From the NCBI RefSeq assembly GCF_001610895.1, contig NZ_CP011273.1, forward strand, positions 5,270,001 through 5,334,000: a stretch of 64,000 nucleotides of DNA, in the 5' to 3' direction. This DNA is from Planctomyces sp. SH-PL62. Its GTDB lineage: Bacteria > Planctomycetota > Planctomycetia > Isosphaerales > Isosphaeraceae. This document shows positions 12,961-21,929 of this stretch, piece by piece. The notes below the pieces were generated by a model. It saw only the letters and a program-made list of their open reading frames with translations, was not told the DNA's origin and ran no database searches. The number at the start of each line of letters is the position of its first letter. The first letter of the stretch is position 1. The position numbers and the translations under genes were made by a program.

Positions 12961-14175
12961 TCATGAATCCTCCTCGTCGCGAGCCCCGGCGAAGGCCTCG
13001 GCCATGAGGACGGCCGATCGGGCCAAGATCTTCGCTCCCAGCGTCAGGGCCCGCTCGTCGATGTCGAAGAGCGGCGAGTGGAGGTGGGGGGCGGTCACTC
13101 CCGGGCTGGCCACGCCCAGGCGGAGCAGGCAGCCGGGGGTCGTTTCCAGATACCCCGAAAAATCCTCCCCCCCCATGCTGGGAAGGCGAATCTCCTCGAC
13201 GTTCCCGGCGCCGAGGATCTCGGCCGCCGCCCCGGTGCAGACGGCCGTCACGGCGGGGTCGTTGAACACGCCGTCGGTGCTCTGGCTGAGGGCCAGCGAG
13301 AAGATCGTCTCGGTCGCCGCGCCGAGGCCGTCGGCGATCTGCTTGAGCCGCTCGGCGACGCGCTGCGAGGATTGCCTGGTGAGCGTGCGGATCGTCCCTC
13401 GGATGACGGCCTCCTCGGGGATGACGTTCCCTCCCGAGCCCGCCTGGAGGCTGCCGAAGGTCACGACGGTCGGGTCGCGGGCGTCGACGCTCCGCGGGAT
13501 CGCCTGGTAGACCGTCGTGATGAACTGGGCGGCGGCGAGCAGCGGGTCGCTGGCCTGGTGCGGCCTCGCCGCGTGGCCGCCGACGCCCCGGACGACGACC
13601 CGCAGCTCCTGGCAGAAGGCGGTCATCTCCCGCCGACGGCAGCCGACCCGGCCGACCGGCCGCTCGGGGTCGACGTGCAGCGCCGTGACCGCGCGGACCC
13701 CCTCCATGGCCCCGGCGGCGACCATCTCGCGGGCCCCCTCGCCGACCTCCTCGGCCGGCTGGAAGACGACGCGCCAGCAGTCCGGCTTCGGCAGCGTGTC
13801 GCGGCAGGCCCAGAGCGCCTCGGCCGCCCCCAGCGCCATCGCGGCGTGCGCGTCGTGGCCGCAGGCGTGCATCACCCCCTCGCGGTGCGACCGATAGGGG
13901 GCGTCCTTGGCGTCGGTGATCGGCAGGGCGTCGATATCGGCGCGGAAGGCAGCGAGGGGGCGGGAGGAATCGAGCGTCCCGGCCAGGATCCCCCGACGAG
14001 ACGGGACGAACGAGTACGGGACCCCGGCCTCATCCAGCCGCTCTGCGAGGAATCGGGCCGTCTGGTATTCCTCGCGGCTGGGCTCGGGGTGGGAGTGGAG
14101 GTGCCGCCGGACCGATCGCATCCGCTCGGCGTTCGAGTCGAGCCAGCGGTCCAGCGAGTCTCGCCAATCGGGCAT
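12961..14175 (-). CDS. M20 family amidohydrolase (N-acyl amino acid hydrolase-like)
   Basis: A 404-residue zinc peptidase-family hydrolase. The di-metal motifs are AAFRADIDALP, HACGHDAHAAM (with the metal-binding H and D), the catalytic glutamates in QPAEEVGEGA, and the late histidine in TAPHLHSP. A lid domain occupies roughly residues 190-305 (GGHAARPHQASDPLLAA, typical of the M20D subgroup). Members hydrolyse N-acetyl or N-acyl amino acids, hippurate or IAA conjugates; the substrate here is open. It lies between phoB and pstB on the same strand, but a role in phosphate metabolism is not implied by the sequence. Confidence 0.9.
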   Translation of the reverse strand: MPDWRDSLDRWLDSNAERMRSVRRHLHSHPEPSREEYQTARFLAERLDEAGVPYSFVPSRRGILAGTLDSSRPLAAFRADIDALPITDAKDAPYRSHREGVMHACGHDAHAAMALGAAEALWACRDTLPKPDCWRVVFQPAEEVGEGAREMVAAGAMEGVRAVTALHVDPERPVGRVGCRRREMTAFCQELRVVVRGVGGHAARPHQASDPLLAAAQFITTVYQAIPRSVDARDPTVVTFGSLQAGSGGNVIPEEAVIRGTIRTLTRQSSQRVAERLKQIADGLGAATETIFSLALSQSTDGVFNDPAVTAVCTGAAAEILGAGNVEEIRLPSMGGEDFSGYLETTPGCLLRLGVASPGVTAPHLHSPLFDIDERALTLGAKILARSAVLMAEAFAGARDEEDS

Positions 14176-14248
14176 GATGGGAAATCGCCTCGAAGGGGGC
14201 GGGCGGGGCGGAATTCGGATGCTCGCGACGTGACGTCGCGCGGGACGA

Positions 14249-15118
14249 TCAACCGATGCGGCCGGTGATGTACGCCTCGGTCCGCTTGTCCTTGGGGTTG
14301 GTGAACAGGAGGTCGGTCGGGCTGAACTCCACGAGGATGCCGGTCCGGTGGCCGTCGGTGGCGGCCTCGTCGGGCATGAGGCAGGCGGTCATGTCGCTGA
14401 CGCGGCGGGCCTGCTGCATGTTGTGGGTGACGATCACGATCGTGTAATCGTCCTTGAGGTCGTCCATCAGGTCCTCGACCCGGGCCGTCGAGATCGGGTC
14501 GAGCGCCGAGCAGGGCTCGTCCATGAGGATCACCTCGGGCTCGACCGCCAGCGTCCGCGCGATGCAGAGACGCTGCTGCTGGCCGCCGGAGAGCTCCAGG
14601 CCCGAGCGGTGGATCTTGTTCTTGACCTCGTCCCACAGCGCGGCGCGGCGGAGCGAGCGCTCGACCAGCTCGTCCATGTCGCCCCGGTAGCCGTTGATCC
14701 GCGCGCCCCAGGCGATGTTGTTGTAGATGCTCTTGGGGAACGGGTTGGGCTTCTGGAAGACCATGCCGATCCGCCGCCGCAGCGCCACCGCGTCGACCTT
14801 GGGCCCGTCGATCGGCACGCCGTCGAACCGGACCTCGCCCTCCATCCGGGCGTCGGGGATCAGGTCGTTCATGCGGTTGAAGCAGCGCAGGAGCGTGCTC
14901 TTGCCGCAGCCCGAGGGGCCGATCATGGCGGTGATCTTGTGGCGGGGGATCTCGATGTCAATGTGGTTCAGGGCCAGCGAGCGGCCGTACCAGACGTACA
15001 GCCCGCGGGTCTGCAGGACCGTGGGGTCTTCGGGCCGCGGCGCGGGGGAGGCGTCGCCCGCCGCCTCGGCGTCGGGAACGGGCGGGGCCTGCTTCACGCG
15101 GGTCTCGTGGGCGTTCAT
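14249..15118 (-). CDS. pstB: Phosphate ABC transporter ATP-binding protein PstB
   Basis: A 289-residue ATPase of the high-affinity phosphate importer. After an approximately 35-residue Pro/Ala-rich N-terminal extension come Walker [10 protein letters not shown], the PstB-typical [15 protein letters not shown], the Q-loop [10 protein letters not shown], signature ELSGGQQQR and Walker [14 protein letters not shown]. The C-terminus [28 protein letters not shown] is diagnostic. The ATG at 15118 opens the PstB N-terminus, although the frame stays open far upstream as a shadow of pstA. It is last in the pstSCAB operon, 47 bp after pstA. Confidence 0.96.
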   Translation of the reverse strand: MNAHETRVKQAPPVPDAEAAGDASPAPRPEDPTVLQTRGLYVWYGRSLALNHIDIEIPRHKITAMIGPSGCGKSTLLRCFNRMNDLIPDARMEGEVRFDGVPIDGPKVDAVALRRRIGMVFQKPNPFPKSIYNNIAWGARINGYRGDMDELVERSLRRAALWDEVKNKIHRSGLELSGGQQQRLCIARTLAVEPEVILMDEPCSALDPISTARVEDLMDDLKDDYTIVIVTHNMQQARRVSDMTACLMPDEAATDGHRTGILVEFSPTDLLFTNPKDKRTEAYITGRIG

Positions 15119-15165
15119 GGTCGGGTCGCCGGGGTTGGTTGGAGAAAGAGGGCGCGGGGTTCGGC

Positions 15166-16113
15166 TCAGCGGGCGCGCCGGAAGCGATTGCGGATCAGGA
15201 TGGCGACCGCGTTCATGGACAGCAGCAACACCACCAGGATCAGGATACCGCCCGCGGCGACCGCCTGGAACTCCCGATTCGGCTCCTTGGCGTAGTTGTA
15301 GATCTCCACCGGGAGGGCCGTGTAGCGGTCGAGCGGCCCCCGGGGCGCCCGCAGCAGCGATCCGGCGGCGCCCACCATCAGGAGCGGGGCCGTCTCGCCC
15401 ACGGCCCGCGAGAGCCCCAGGATCGTGCCGGTCATGATCCCCGGCAGGGCGGCCGGCAGGACGTGGCCGCTGACCACCTGCCACCGCGTCGCCCCCAGGG
15501 CCAGCGCCGCCTGGCGGAGCGACGGCGGCACGGTGCGGAGCGCCTCCTGGGTCGTGATCACGATCGTCGGCAGGATCAGCAGCCCCAGCGTCAGGACGCC
15601 CGCCAGGAGCGACGGCCCCAACGCCAGCCCGTTGACCCCGAACGCCCGGACGAACAGGGCCAGCCCGAGGATCCCGTAGACGATCGAGGGGACGCCCGCC
15701 AGGTTGGCGATGTTGGTCTGGATGATCCGCCGCACACGCCCCGCCGGCAGATACTCCTCCAGGAACACCCCCGCGCCGATGCCCACCGGGATGCCGATGG
15801 CGGCGACCAGCCCCAGCAGCCAGAGGCTGCCGATCAGCCCGACGTGGTAGCCGGCCGTCGCCGGGTTGCTCGACTGTCGATTGAGGGCCAGCCGCTTCAG
15901 CAGCGAACCCAACTCCCGGAGGTTGGCGCCCAGGTCGTACCAGGGGGCGTGGGGCGGGCCCGAGAGCGCCGCCGCCAGGATCGCCAGCATCAGGATCGTC
16001 AGGACGACCACGCCGGTCAGGGTCGCCAGCAGGCAGGCCGCGCCGAAGATCGGCCCCAGCCACCGTCGCAGCCGGCGATGCGGTCGGAACGCGTCGGCCG
16101 CCGCGTCGCTCAT
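15166..16113 (-). CDS. pstA: Phosphate ABC transporter permease PstA
   Basis: A 315-residue inner-membrane permease with about six helices and the binding-protein-dependent transport signature [41 protein letters not shown] is the typical PstA transmembrane segment. The ATG at 16113 overlaps the pstC stop in an ATGA arrangement (4 bp), implying translational coupling. A long loop (about 65-90) faces outside. With PstC it forms the phosphate channel. Confidence 0.95.
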   Translation of the reverse strand: MSDAAADAFRPHRRLRRWLGPIFGAACLLATLTGVVVLTILMLAILAAALSGPPHAPWYDLGANLRELGSLLKRLALNRQSSNPATAGYHVGLIGSLWLLGLVAAIGIPVGIGAGVFLEEYLPAGRVRRIIQTNIANLAGVPSIVYGILGLALFVRAFGVNGLALGPSLLAGVLTLGLLILPTIVITTQEALRTVPPSLRQAALALGATRWQVVSGHVLPAALPGIMTGTILGLSRAVGETAPLLMVGAAGSLLRAPRGPLDRYTALPVEIYNYAKEPNREFQAVAAGGILILVVLLLSMNAVAILIRNRFRRAR

Positions 16114-17087
16114 TGGTAGACCTCGCGATAGCGCCTGAGCACCAGGCTGGAAAGGATGTTGAGCGTCAGCGTGATCCCGAACAGCGTCAGGCCCACCGCG
16201 AAGAGCGACAGGTACTTGGGCGTGCCGTACGAGGCCTCGCCGCCGATCACCTGGACGATGTAGGTGGTCATCGTCTCGACCGACGTCAGCGGATTGAGCG
16301 TGATCTGGGGCATCATCCCGGCCGCCAGCACCACGGCCATCGTCTCGCCCACCGCCCGGCTGATCGCCAGGATGAACGAGGCGACCACCCCCGAGAGCCC
16401 CGCCGGCAGGACGATCCGCGTCGAGACCTCGAACTTCGTCGCCCCCAGCCCGTAGGCCGCCTCGCGCAGGCCCCGAGGCACGGCCGAGAGGACGTCCTCG
16501 CTCAGCGACGAGACCAGGGGGACGATCATCACCCCCACCACGATGCACGCCGAAAGCGCGTTGAACTGCTCCACCCGCAGGCCCATCGGCTCCAGCACCG
16601 CCTTGAGGACCGGCGTGATGAGGAGCAAGGCCAGGTAACCGTAGACGATCGTCGGCACGCCCGCGAGGAGTTCCAGCGTCGGCTTGAGGACCGCGCGAAC
16701 CGTCCGGGGGGCGTACTCGCTCAGGTAGATCGCGCTCATGAGCCCGATCGGAAGCGCGATGGCCGTCGAGCCGAAGGCGATCATGAACGTCCCCCAGATC
16801 AGCGGCAGGATGCCGTACTTCGGGGGCGAGGCCTCGGGCTTGAGCGTGGCGCCGAAGAGAAAATCCACCACCCCAACTCGCGCCGCGAGGAAGAATTCGA
16901 CGCTCTGCACGACCAGCACCAGCAGGATGCCGAGGGTCGTCAGCACCGTGACCAGCCCGCAGACGCCCAGCAGGACGGGCGCGAGGACCTCGGCGATGGC
17001 CGAGATCCGCGACTGCCCGCCCCACGAATCGTCTTCCAGTTCCGGCGCGATGGTATTCGGCGGGGTCGGCGACGCGGCTTGCATCAT
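16110..17087 (-). CDS. pstC: Phosphate ABC transporter permease PstC
   Basis: A 325-residue permease. An approximately 35-residue cytoplasmic N-terminus is followed by six transmembrane helices, the signature [24 protein letters not shown], and [16 protein letters not shown] as in PstC. The periplasmic segment [23 protein letters not shown] is the PstC family loop (FFTGTRWNP.FG-like). Start ATG at 17087; a second ATG follows immediately. It is 45 bp downstream of pstS and coupled to pstA. Confidence 0.95.
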   Translation of the reverse strand: MMQAASPTPPNTIAPELEDDSWGGQSRISAIAEVLAPVLLGVCGLVTVLTTLGILLVLVVQSVEFFLAARVGVVDFLFGATLKPEASPPKYGILPLIWGTFMIAFGSTAIALPIGLMSAIYLSEYAPRTVRAVLKPTLELLAGVPTIVYGYLALLLITPVLKAVLEPMGLRVEQFNALSACIVVGVMIVPLVSSLSEDVLSAVPRGLREAAYGLGATKFEVSTRIVLPAGLSGVVASFILAISRAVGETMAVVLAAGMMPQITLNPLTSVETMTTYIVQVIGGEASYGTPKYLSLFAVGLTLFGITLTLNILSSLVLRRYREVYQ

Positions 17088-17132
17088 GATCGTGTCAGGG
17101 CCCGGGGCTGTCGTCTTGGGGGGCTCGGTCGC

Positions 17133-18125
17133 TCAGGGGGCCTCGGGCGTCTCGGCCGCGGGCGAGGCCGCGTCTCCGCCCGTCCCCACCGCGGGGTTCA
17201 GGCGGGCGAGCGCCTCGTGGTTGGCCCGATCGTCCTCGGGGGTCGGGGGATCGTACCCCCCCGCCGGGGCGAGCGTCGAGATCTCGTCCAGGTAGAACTT
17301 CAGGAATCGGCCGACCTCGGGCCGCCTCGCCGCCGAATTCTTCACGAACAGGTAGAGCGGTCGCGAGAGCGGCCGGTACGACTTGTCGGCGATGCTCTCT
17401 GGGCTCGGGACCACGGCCGGGGCGTCGGGGCCGGCCTGCACGGCCAGCGCGTTGAGCCGATTCCGGTTGGCCGCGTAGTAGGCGTAGCCGAAGTAGCCGA
17501 TCCCGTCCGGGTCGCCGGCGACGCCGCTGATGAGGATGTTGTCGTCGGAGTTCTGCTGGACCCCCTCGCGCTGCAACCCCGCCTTACCGACGACGGCCTC
17601 GGTGAAGAACTCGAAGGTGCCGGAGTCGTTGTCGGGCGAGTAGAGGACGATCTTGCGGTCGGGCCAGGTCGGGTCGAGGTCCTTCCAGGTCTGGACCTTC
17701 GAGTCGGGCTCCCACAGCTTCTTGAGCTGCTCGACGGTGAGCGCCCTGGCGAAGTCGTTCTTCGCGTTGACCGCCAGGGTGATCCCGTCGTAGCCGACGA
17801 GAAGGCGGGTCCACTCGATCCCCTGGCTCCGGGCCTTGGATTCCTCATCGGGCTTGGCGTCGCGCGAGGCGTCGACGATGTCGACCTCACCCTGGAGGTA
17901 GCGGCTGAAGCCGCCGCCGGTCCCGTGGTTGTCCACGACCACCGTCACGCCGGGATCGACGTCCGCGAACGCCTCCTGCGCCGCCTTGCTGATCCGGAAG
18001 ACGGTGCTGGACCCGTCGATGATGATCGTCGCCGTCGGGCCCGCGTCGCCGCCGCCGCAACCGCCGGCGACCGCCAGGGCCGCCGACAAGGCCGGGAGCC
18101 AGGCTCGTTCACGCCAAGACCGCAT
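17133..18125 (-). CDS. pstS: Phosphate-binding lipoprotein PstS
   Basis: A 330-residue solute-binding protein. I chose ATG 18125 because it opens a signal peptide (MRSWRERAWLPALSAALAV) ending at a lipobox-like AGGC, so C23 would be lipidated. The mature domain starts with TIIIDGSSTVFRISKAAQEAF, the canonical phosphate-binding loop (DGSST), and continues with NHGTGGGFSRYLQGEVDI and the SPDNDSGTFEFF segment that binds phosphate oxygens. The Pro/Ala-rich C-terminal 30 residues are poorly conserved. It is the first gene of the pst operon; a Pho-box-like promoter lies at 18243-18275. Confidence 0.94.
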   Translation of the reverse strand: MRSWRERAWLPALSAALAVAGGCGGGDAGPTATIIIDGSSTVFRISKAAQEAFADVDPGVTVVVDNHGTGGGFSRYLQGEVDIVDASRDAKPDEESKARSQGIEWTRLLVGYDGITLAVNAKNDFARALTVEQLKKLWEPDSKVQTWKDLDPTWPDRKIVLYSPDNDSGTFEFFTEAVVGKAGLQREGVQQNSDDNILISGVAGDPDGIGYFGYAYYAANRNRLNALAVQAGPDAPAVVPSPESIADKSYRPLSRPLYLFVKNSAARRPEVGRFLKFYLDEISTLAPAGGYDPPTPEDDRANHEALARLNPAVGTGGDAASPAAETPEAP

Positions 18126-18242
18126 GGGTCCGCATCCTCGTATCGGGGAGGGGGTCGAGGCCGCTCCGCCCCTCGGCGGTCGGCCCGATCCTTTCAAGAT
18201 CGCCTCACCAGGGACGTCCGAGAACGCACCGGAGGCTTTCCC

Positions 18243-18275
18243 AGTATAATCCCGGGTCATGAAGATTGTGTGAAG
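18243..18275 (-). promoter_or_regulatory. Candidate Pho-box promoter of pstSCAB
   Basis: On the minus strand two 11-bp units, CTTCACACAAT and CTTCATGACCC (18275-18254), lie end to end, with TATACT at 18248-18243 as a -10. The 7+4 bp repeat and its position where a -35 would be are typical of PhoB-activated promoters. The leader to the pstS ATG would be about 110 nt. The same stretch contains TATAAT (18245-18250) on the plus strand, which could serve arfB. Confidence 0.5.
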
Positions 18276-18401
18276 CCGCCATGAGGATATCCAGTATCCC
18301 CCAGCGACGACGCGAAGTCCCGGAGCAATTTCCAGGACCTCGGAGTACACTTAGAAGAAGCGGCGATCGCGCGTTTCCTCTCGAGCAGGCTGGACGGGAC
18401 G

Positions 18402-18827
18402 ATGATCGAAGTCAACGGCCGGGTGTCCCTGGACGACGACGAACTCGAATTCGAGTTCATCCGATCGTCCGGCCCCGGGGGGCAGAACGTCAACAAGGTC
18501 TCCACGGCCGTCCGCCTCCGGTTCAACGCGACAGCCTCGCCGTCGCTGCCGGAGGACGTCCGCGCCCGCCTGCTCACGATGGCCGGCCGTCGCATCGGCG
18601 GCGACGGCTTCCTGACGATCCTCGCCCAATCCGGGCGGACGCAGGAGACCAACCGCCGCGACGCCGTCGAACGCCTGGTCGAGCTGATCGCCAGGGCCTG
18701 CGAACGCCCCAAGCCGCGCCGACCCTCCAGGCCGACCCTCGGCTCCCAGAAGCGCCGACTCGCCTCCAAGCGGAAGCACAGCGAGACCAAGGCGCGACGT
18801 AAAGACTTGGGTCCATCCGAGGAGTGA
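18402..18827 (+). CDS. arfB: Alternative ribosome-rescue factor ArfB (peptidyl-tRNA hydrolase, GGQ)
   Basis: A 141-residue protein of the YaeJ/ArfB family, which releases peptides from ribosomes stalled without a stop codon. The catalytic GGQ is in RSSGPGGQNVNKVSTAV (about residues 22-38). The lysine/arginine-rich C-terminal tail (KRRLASKRKHSETKARRKD) is the mRNA-channel-probing element that distinguishes ArfB from release factors. Length matches the family (about 140). It is a single gene, convergent with lgt (11 bp apart). Confidence 0.93.
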   Translation: MIEVNGRVSLDDDELEFEFIRSSGPGGQNVNKVSTAVRLRFNATASPSLPEDVRARLLTMAGRRIGGDGFLTILAQSGRTQETNRRDAVERLVELIARACERPKPRRPSRPTLGSQKRRLASKRKHSETKARRKDLGPSEE

Positions 18828-18838
18828 TCCTGTTTCGG

Positions 18839-19678
18839 TCAGGTCGCGGCCACGCGGGCTTCCAGCGAGGGTGCGGCCGGCGACGCCTCGCCCGCATCGC
18901 GTCGCAGCCGAACCCAGAGGATCACGCCGCCCGCGCAGAGTCCCAGGCTGATGAGCTGGGAGATGGTGAGGCCCGCGACCAGGCCCGCGTCGTCGCCGCG
19001 GAGGACCTCGACGGGCCACCGGCTGATCGGGTAGGCGATCATCAGGAGCGCCATCACCTGGCCGGGACGACGCCGGAACGGCAGGTAGGCCGTCAACGCC
19101 GCCAGCAGCGCGAGTCCGGCCGCGGCCGCGAGGAGCTGGGTGGGATGCACCGGCAGCGACCATGCGGCGTCGGGCGGGATCAGCCCGCGGTCGACGTGCT
19201 CGGCCCAGGCGTGCGAGCCGTAGGGGAACCGGACGCCCCACGCGGCCTGTGTGGCCGCCCCGTGGCAGCAACCGTTGAGATGGCAGCCGATCCGGCCGAA
19301 AAAGGCCCCGATCGCCAGGGCGGGGGCCACGGCGTCGGCCATCTTCAGGAACGGGAACGGCCGACGACGGTAATAGAGCATCGTCCCGCCGAAACCGCCG
19401 AGGATGCAGCCGTAGAAGACGCCCCCTCCCTCCCAGACCCGGAACAGGTCCAGCGGCGAGCGGATCGACTCGGGCCAGACCGCGACGTAAAGCGCCCTCG
19501 CCCCGACCACGCCGCCGAGGAACAGCCAGGTCGCCAGCTCATACACGGCGTCCGGGTCGATCCCGTCGCGTCGCGCCCGCCAGACGGCGATCGCCAGCGC
19601 CGAGGCGCAGGCGAGGGCCATCATGAGGCCGTAGGCGTGGACCTTGAATCCGAGCAGTTCGAACAGGATCGGTTGCAT
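18839..19678 (-). CDS. lgt: Prolipoprotein diacylglyceryl transferase
   Basis: A 279-residue integral membrane enzyme that transfers diacylglycerol from phosphatidylglycerol to the lipobox cysteine of prolipoproteins. Seven hydrophobic segments are visible. The motif HAYGL (HxYG) is near the N-terminus, and the signature GRIGCHLNGCCHG includes the essential Arg/Asn. A late RWPVEVLRGDD carries the arginine and E/D residues of the family. Many lipoproteins in this window (PstS, the phosphatase, the export lipoprotein) would be its substrates. It lies 94 bp downstream of mqnE on the same strand. Confidence 0.95.
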   Translation of the reverse strand: MQPILFELLGFKVHAYGLMMALACASALAIAVWRARRDGIDPDAVYELATWLFLGGVVGARALYVAVWPESIRSPLDLFRVWEGGGVFYGCILGGFGGTMLYYRRRPFPFLKMADAVAPALAIGAFFGRIGCHLNGCCHGAATQAAWGVRFPYGSHAWAEHVDRGLIPPDAAWSLPVHPTQLLAAAAGLALLAALTAYLPFRRRPGQVMALLMIAYPISRWPVEVLRGDDAGLVAGLTISQLISLGLCAGGVILWVRLRRDAGEASPAAPSLEARVAAT

Positions 19679-19772
19679 GGCCGCTTCCTTTCGGCGAGAA
19701 ACGCCGACGCGCCTCGTGCGCGCCGGCGATCGCCGGGAGGATGCCAGCCGTCGGGAAGCCGGGCAAGGCCAA

Positions 19773-20921
19773 TCAGGAGTTCAGGATGGCCAGGGAGGGG
19801 GTCTTGATCTTCGCCCCGGCGGTCCAGCGGCCCCCCTCGCGGCGGATCTCCCGATAGAGCGTGTCGCGCTCGATGGGAACGCGACCGGCTTCGGTGATCA
19901 GGCGGCGGATCTCGTCGACGGTCGACTCCTGGGGAGTCTCGGCGCCCGCCTCGTGGTAGATCTTCTCGTGGACCACGGTGCCGTCCAGGTCGTCGGCCCC
20001 GAACGACAGCGCGACCTGCGCCGTCTTGAGCCCCAGCATGATCCAGTACGCCTTGATGTGCGGGAAGTTGTCCAGCATCAGGCGGCTGATGGCCATCGTC
20101 TTGAGGTCCATCATCCCCGAGGGCTTGGGGATCTCGGACATCTCGGAGTTGTCGGGGTGGAACGCCAGGGGGATGAAGGTCTGGAAGCCGCCGGTCTCGT
20201 CCTGCAGCTCGCGGAGCCGGACCATGTGGTCGATCCGGTGGACCGGGCCGTCGATATGGCCGTAGAGCATGGTGGCGTTGGAGTGCAGCCCCAGCCGGTG
20301 CGCATTGCGGTGGACGTCGAGCCACTGCTCGGTGGTCGCCTTGGCCCCGCAGATCTTCTCGCGGACCTCGGGATGGAAGATCTCGGCCCCGCCGCCGGGG
20401 AGGCTCCCCAGCCCGGCGTCGATCAGGCGCTTGAGGACCTCCTCGGTGGAGATCCGGGTGATCTTGGCGAAGAACTCGATCTCCACGGCGGTGTACGCCT
20501 TCACGTGGATCTCGGGGGCGACCTCCCGGATCCAGCGGATGACGTCGCAGTAGTAGTCGAGCTTCAGCTTGTGGTGCAGGCCGCCGACGATGTGGATCTC
20601 GGTCGCGCCCCGCTCGCTCGCCTGGCGGGCGCGCTCGGTCACTTGGTCGCGGTACATCACGTACGCCTTGGGCTCGTCGAGGTCGGCCCGGAAGGCGCAG
20701 AAGTCGCAGGTGTAGACGCAGACGTTGGTCGGGTTGATGTGCGTGTTGACGTTGTAGAACCCGAGATTGCCGTTCTTCCGCTCGCGGACGAGATTCGCCA
20801 GCGCGCCGATCTCGAGGATGTCGTGCGACGCCTCAAGCGCCAGGCCGTCTTCGAAGCTGAGCCGCTCACCGGCCTCCACCTTCTCGCGAATCACCTTCAG
20901 ACGAGCGACGTCTTCGGCCAT
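19773..20921 (-). CDS. mqnE: Aminofutalosine synthase (radical SAM, menaquinone futalosine pathway)
   Basis: A 382-residue radical SAM enzyme that couples 3-(1-carboxyvinyloxy)benzoate with SAM to give aminofutalosine. The iron-sulfur motif is CVYTCDFCAF (Cx3Cx2C), preceded by THINPTNVC. VGGLHHKLKLDYY, YTAVEIEF and GSLPGGGAEIF are typical of MqnE/MqnC-type enzymes; overall length and the ending fit MqnE. ATG 20921 was chosen because GGGAG stands 6 nt upstream; an in-frame ATG at 20933 is an alternative. The neighbouring UbiA and MenG genes show that the organism uses the futalosine route. Confidence 0.92.
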   Translation of the reverse strand: MAEDVARLKVIREKVEAGERLSFEDGLALEASHDILEIGALANLVRERKNGNLGFYNVNTHINPTNVCVYTCDFCAFRADLDEPKAYVMYRDQVTERARQASERGATEIHIVGGLHHKLKLDYYCDVIRWIREVAPEIHVKAYTAVEIEFFAKITRISTEEVLKRLIDAGLGSLPGGGAEIFHPEVREKICGAKATTEQWLDVHRNAHRLGLHSNATMLYGHIDGPVHRIDHMVRLRELQDETGGFQTFIPLAFHPDNSEMSEIPKPSGMMDLKTMAISRLMLDNFPHIKAYWIMLGLKTAQVALSFGADDLDGTVVHEKIYHEAGAETPQESTVDEIRRLITEAGRVPIERDTLYREIRREGGRWTAGAKIKTPSLAILNS

Positions 20922-21046
20922 GTCTGCTCCCATCCTCGATATCGGTTCGGCCCGCGATCCGGGCGGCTTCTCGAATTTTAGTCCTGATTGAACGATACGG
21001 CAACGTCTGCCGGGAGGTCGCGTCCGACGGAGCCGAAGTCTCCGCG

Positions 21047-21925
21047 TCAGACGGCCAGGTCCAGGAGCGTCGCCAGCAGCAGGCCGACGCTGATGATCAC
21101 GTTCACGTGGAAGAACGCCAGGTTCACGCGGTCGAGGTCGTCCGGCCGCACCAGCGAGTGCTCGTAGACCAGGAGGACCACGGCGGCGGCGACACCGGCC
21201 CAGTAGATCGCGCCCAGCGGATAAGAGACGCCCAGCCCGACGAGGCCGACGATCATCAATGCGTGGCAGACGGCCGCCAGCCGGAGCGCCCCGCCGATCC
21301 CCAGCCGCGCCGGGACGCTGTTCAGCCCGGCCTTGCGGTCGTAATCGGCGTCCTGGCAGGCGTAGATCAGGTCGAAGCCCGAGACCCACCAGAAGACGGC
21401 CAGGCCGAGCCAGACCGGGGGCCAGGCGATGTCGCCGCGCAGGGCGATCCAGGCGGCGATCGGCGAGAGGCTCAGCGAGGCCCCCAGCCAGAAATGCGCC
21501 AGGCTGGTGAACCGTTTCGTGTAGGAGTAGGCCAGCAGCCAGAGCAGCACCGGGACCGCCAGCCGCAGCGGCCAGGGGTTCGGCAGGAAGATCAGGGTCG
21601 AGGCCACGAACGCCCCGGCGCAGAAGAGGGTGAACAGGGCGACGGCCGCCGGCGAGAGCGCTCCCCGCGGGATGTGCCGCCCGGCGGTGCGCGGGTTTCG
21701 GGCGTCGAGGTCGCGGTCGACGAGCCGGTTGAAGGCCATCGCCGCCGACCGGGCCGTCGCCATGCAAAGGAGGACGCCCAGCCAGTCGCGGGGCCTCCCC
21801 GACAGGCCGTCCGGCCCCCAGGCCGCCAGCACGGCGCCCATCAGGGCGAACGGCAGGGCGAACAGCGTGTGGCTGAACCGCACCAACTCCAGATAGTCGC
21901 GGACGCGCCGCAATGCGATCGACAT
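21047..21925 (-). CDS. mqnP: UbiA-family 4-hydroxybenzoate/naphthoate polyprenyltransferase (MqnP-like)
   Basis: A 292-residue membrane prenyltransferase with about eight helices. The two Asp-rich motifs are NRLVDRDLDARNPRTAGR and DADYDRKAGLNSVP, which chelate Mg-prenyl diphosphate. In the futalosine pathway this enzyme prenylates 1,4-dihydroxy-6-naphthoate. UbiA for ubiquinone is unlikely given the menaquinone neighbours. ATG 21925 lies 4 bp after the SDR stop; a GTG at 21949 is possible but overlaps the SDR gene. A 125-bp gap separates it from mqnE. Confidence 0.85.
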   Translation of the reverse strand: MSIALRRVRDYLELVRFSHTLFALPFALMGAVLAAWGPDGLSGRPRDWLGVLLCMATARSAAMAFNRLVDRDLDARNPRTAGRHIPRGALSPAAVALFTLFCAGAFVASTLIFLPNPWPLRLAVPVLLWLLAYSYTKRFTSLAHFWLGASLSLSPIAAWIALRGDIAWPPVWLGLAVFWWVSGFDLIYACQDADYDRKAGLNSVPARLGIGGALRLAAVCHALMIVGLVGLGVSYPLGAIYWAGVAAAVVLLVYEHSLVRPDDLDRVNLAFFHVNVIISVGLLLATLLDLAV

Positions 21926-21929
21926 CGGC

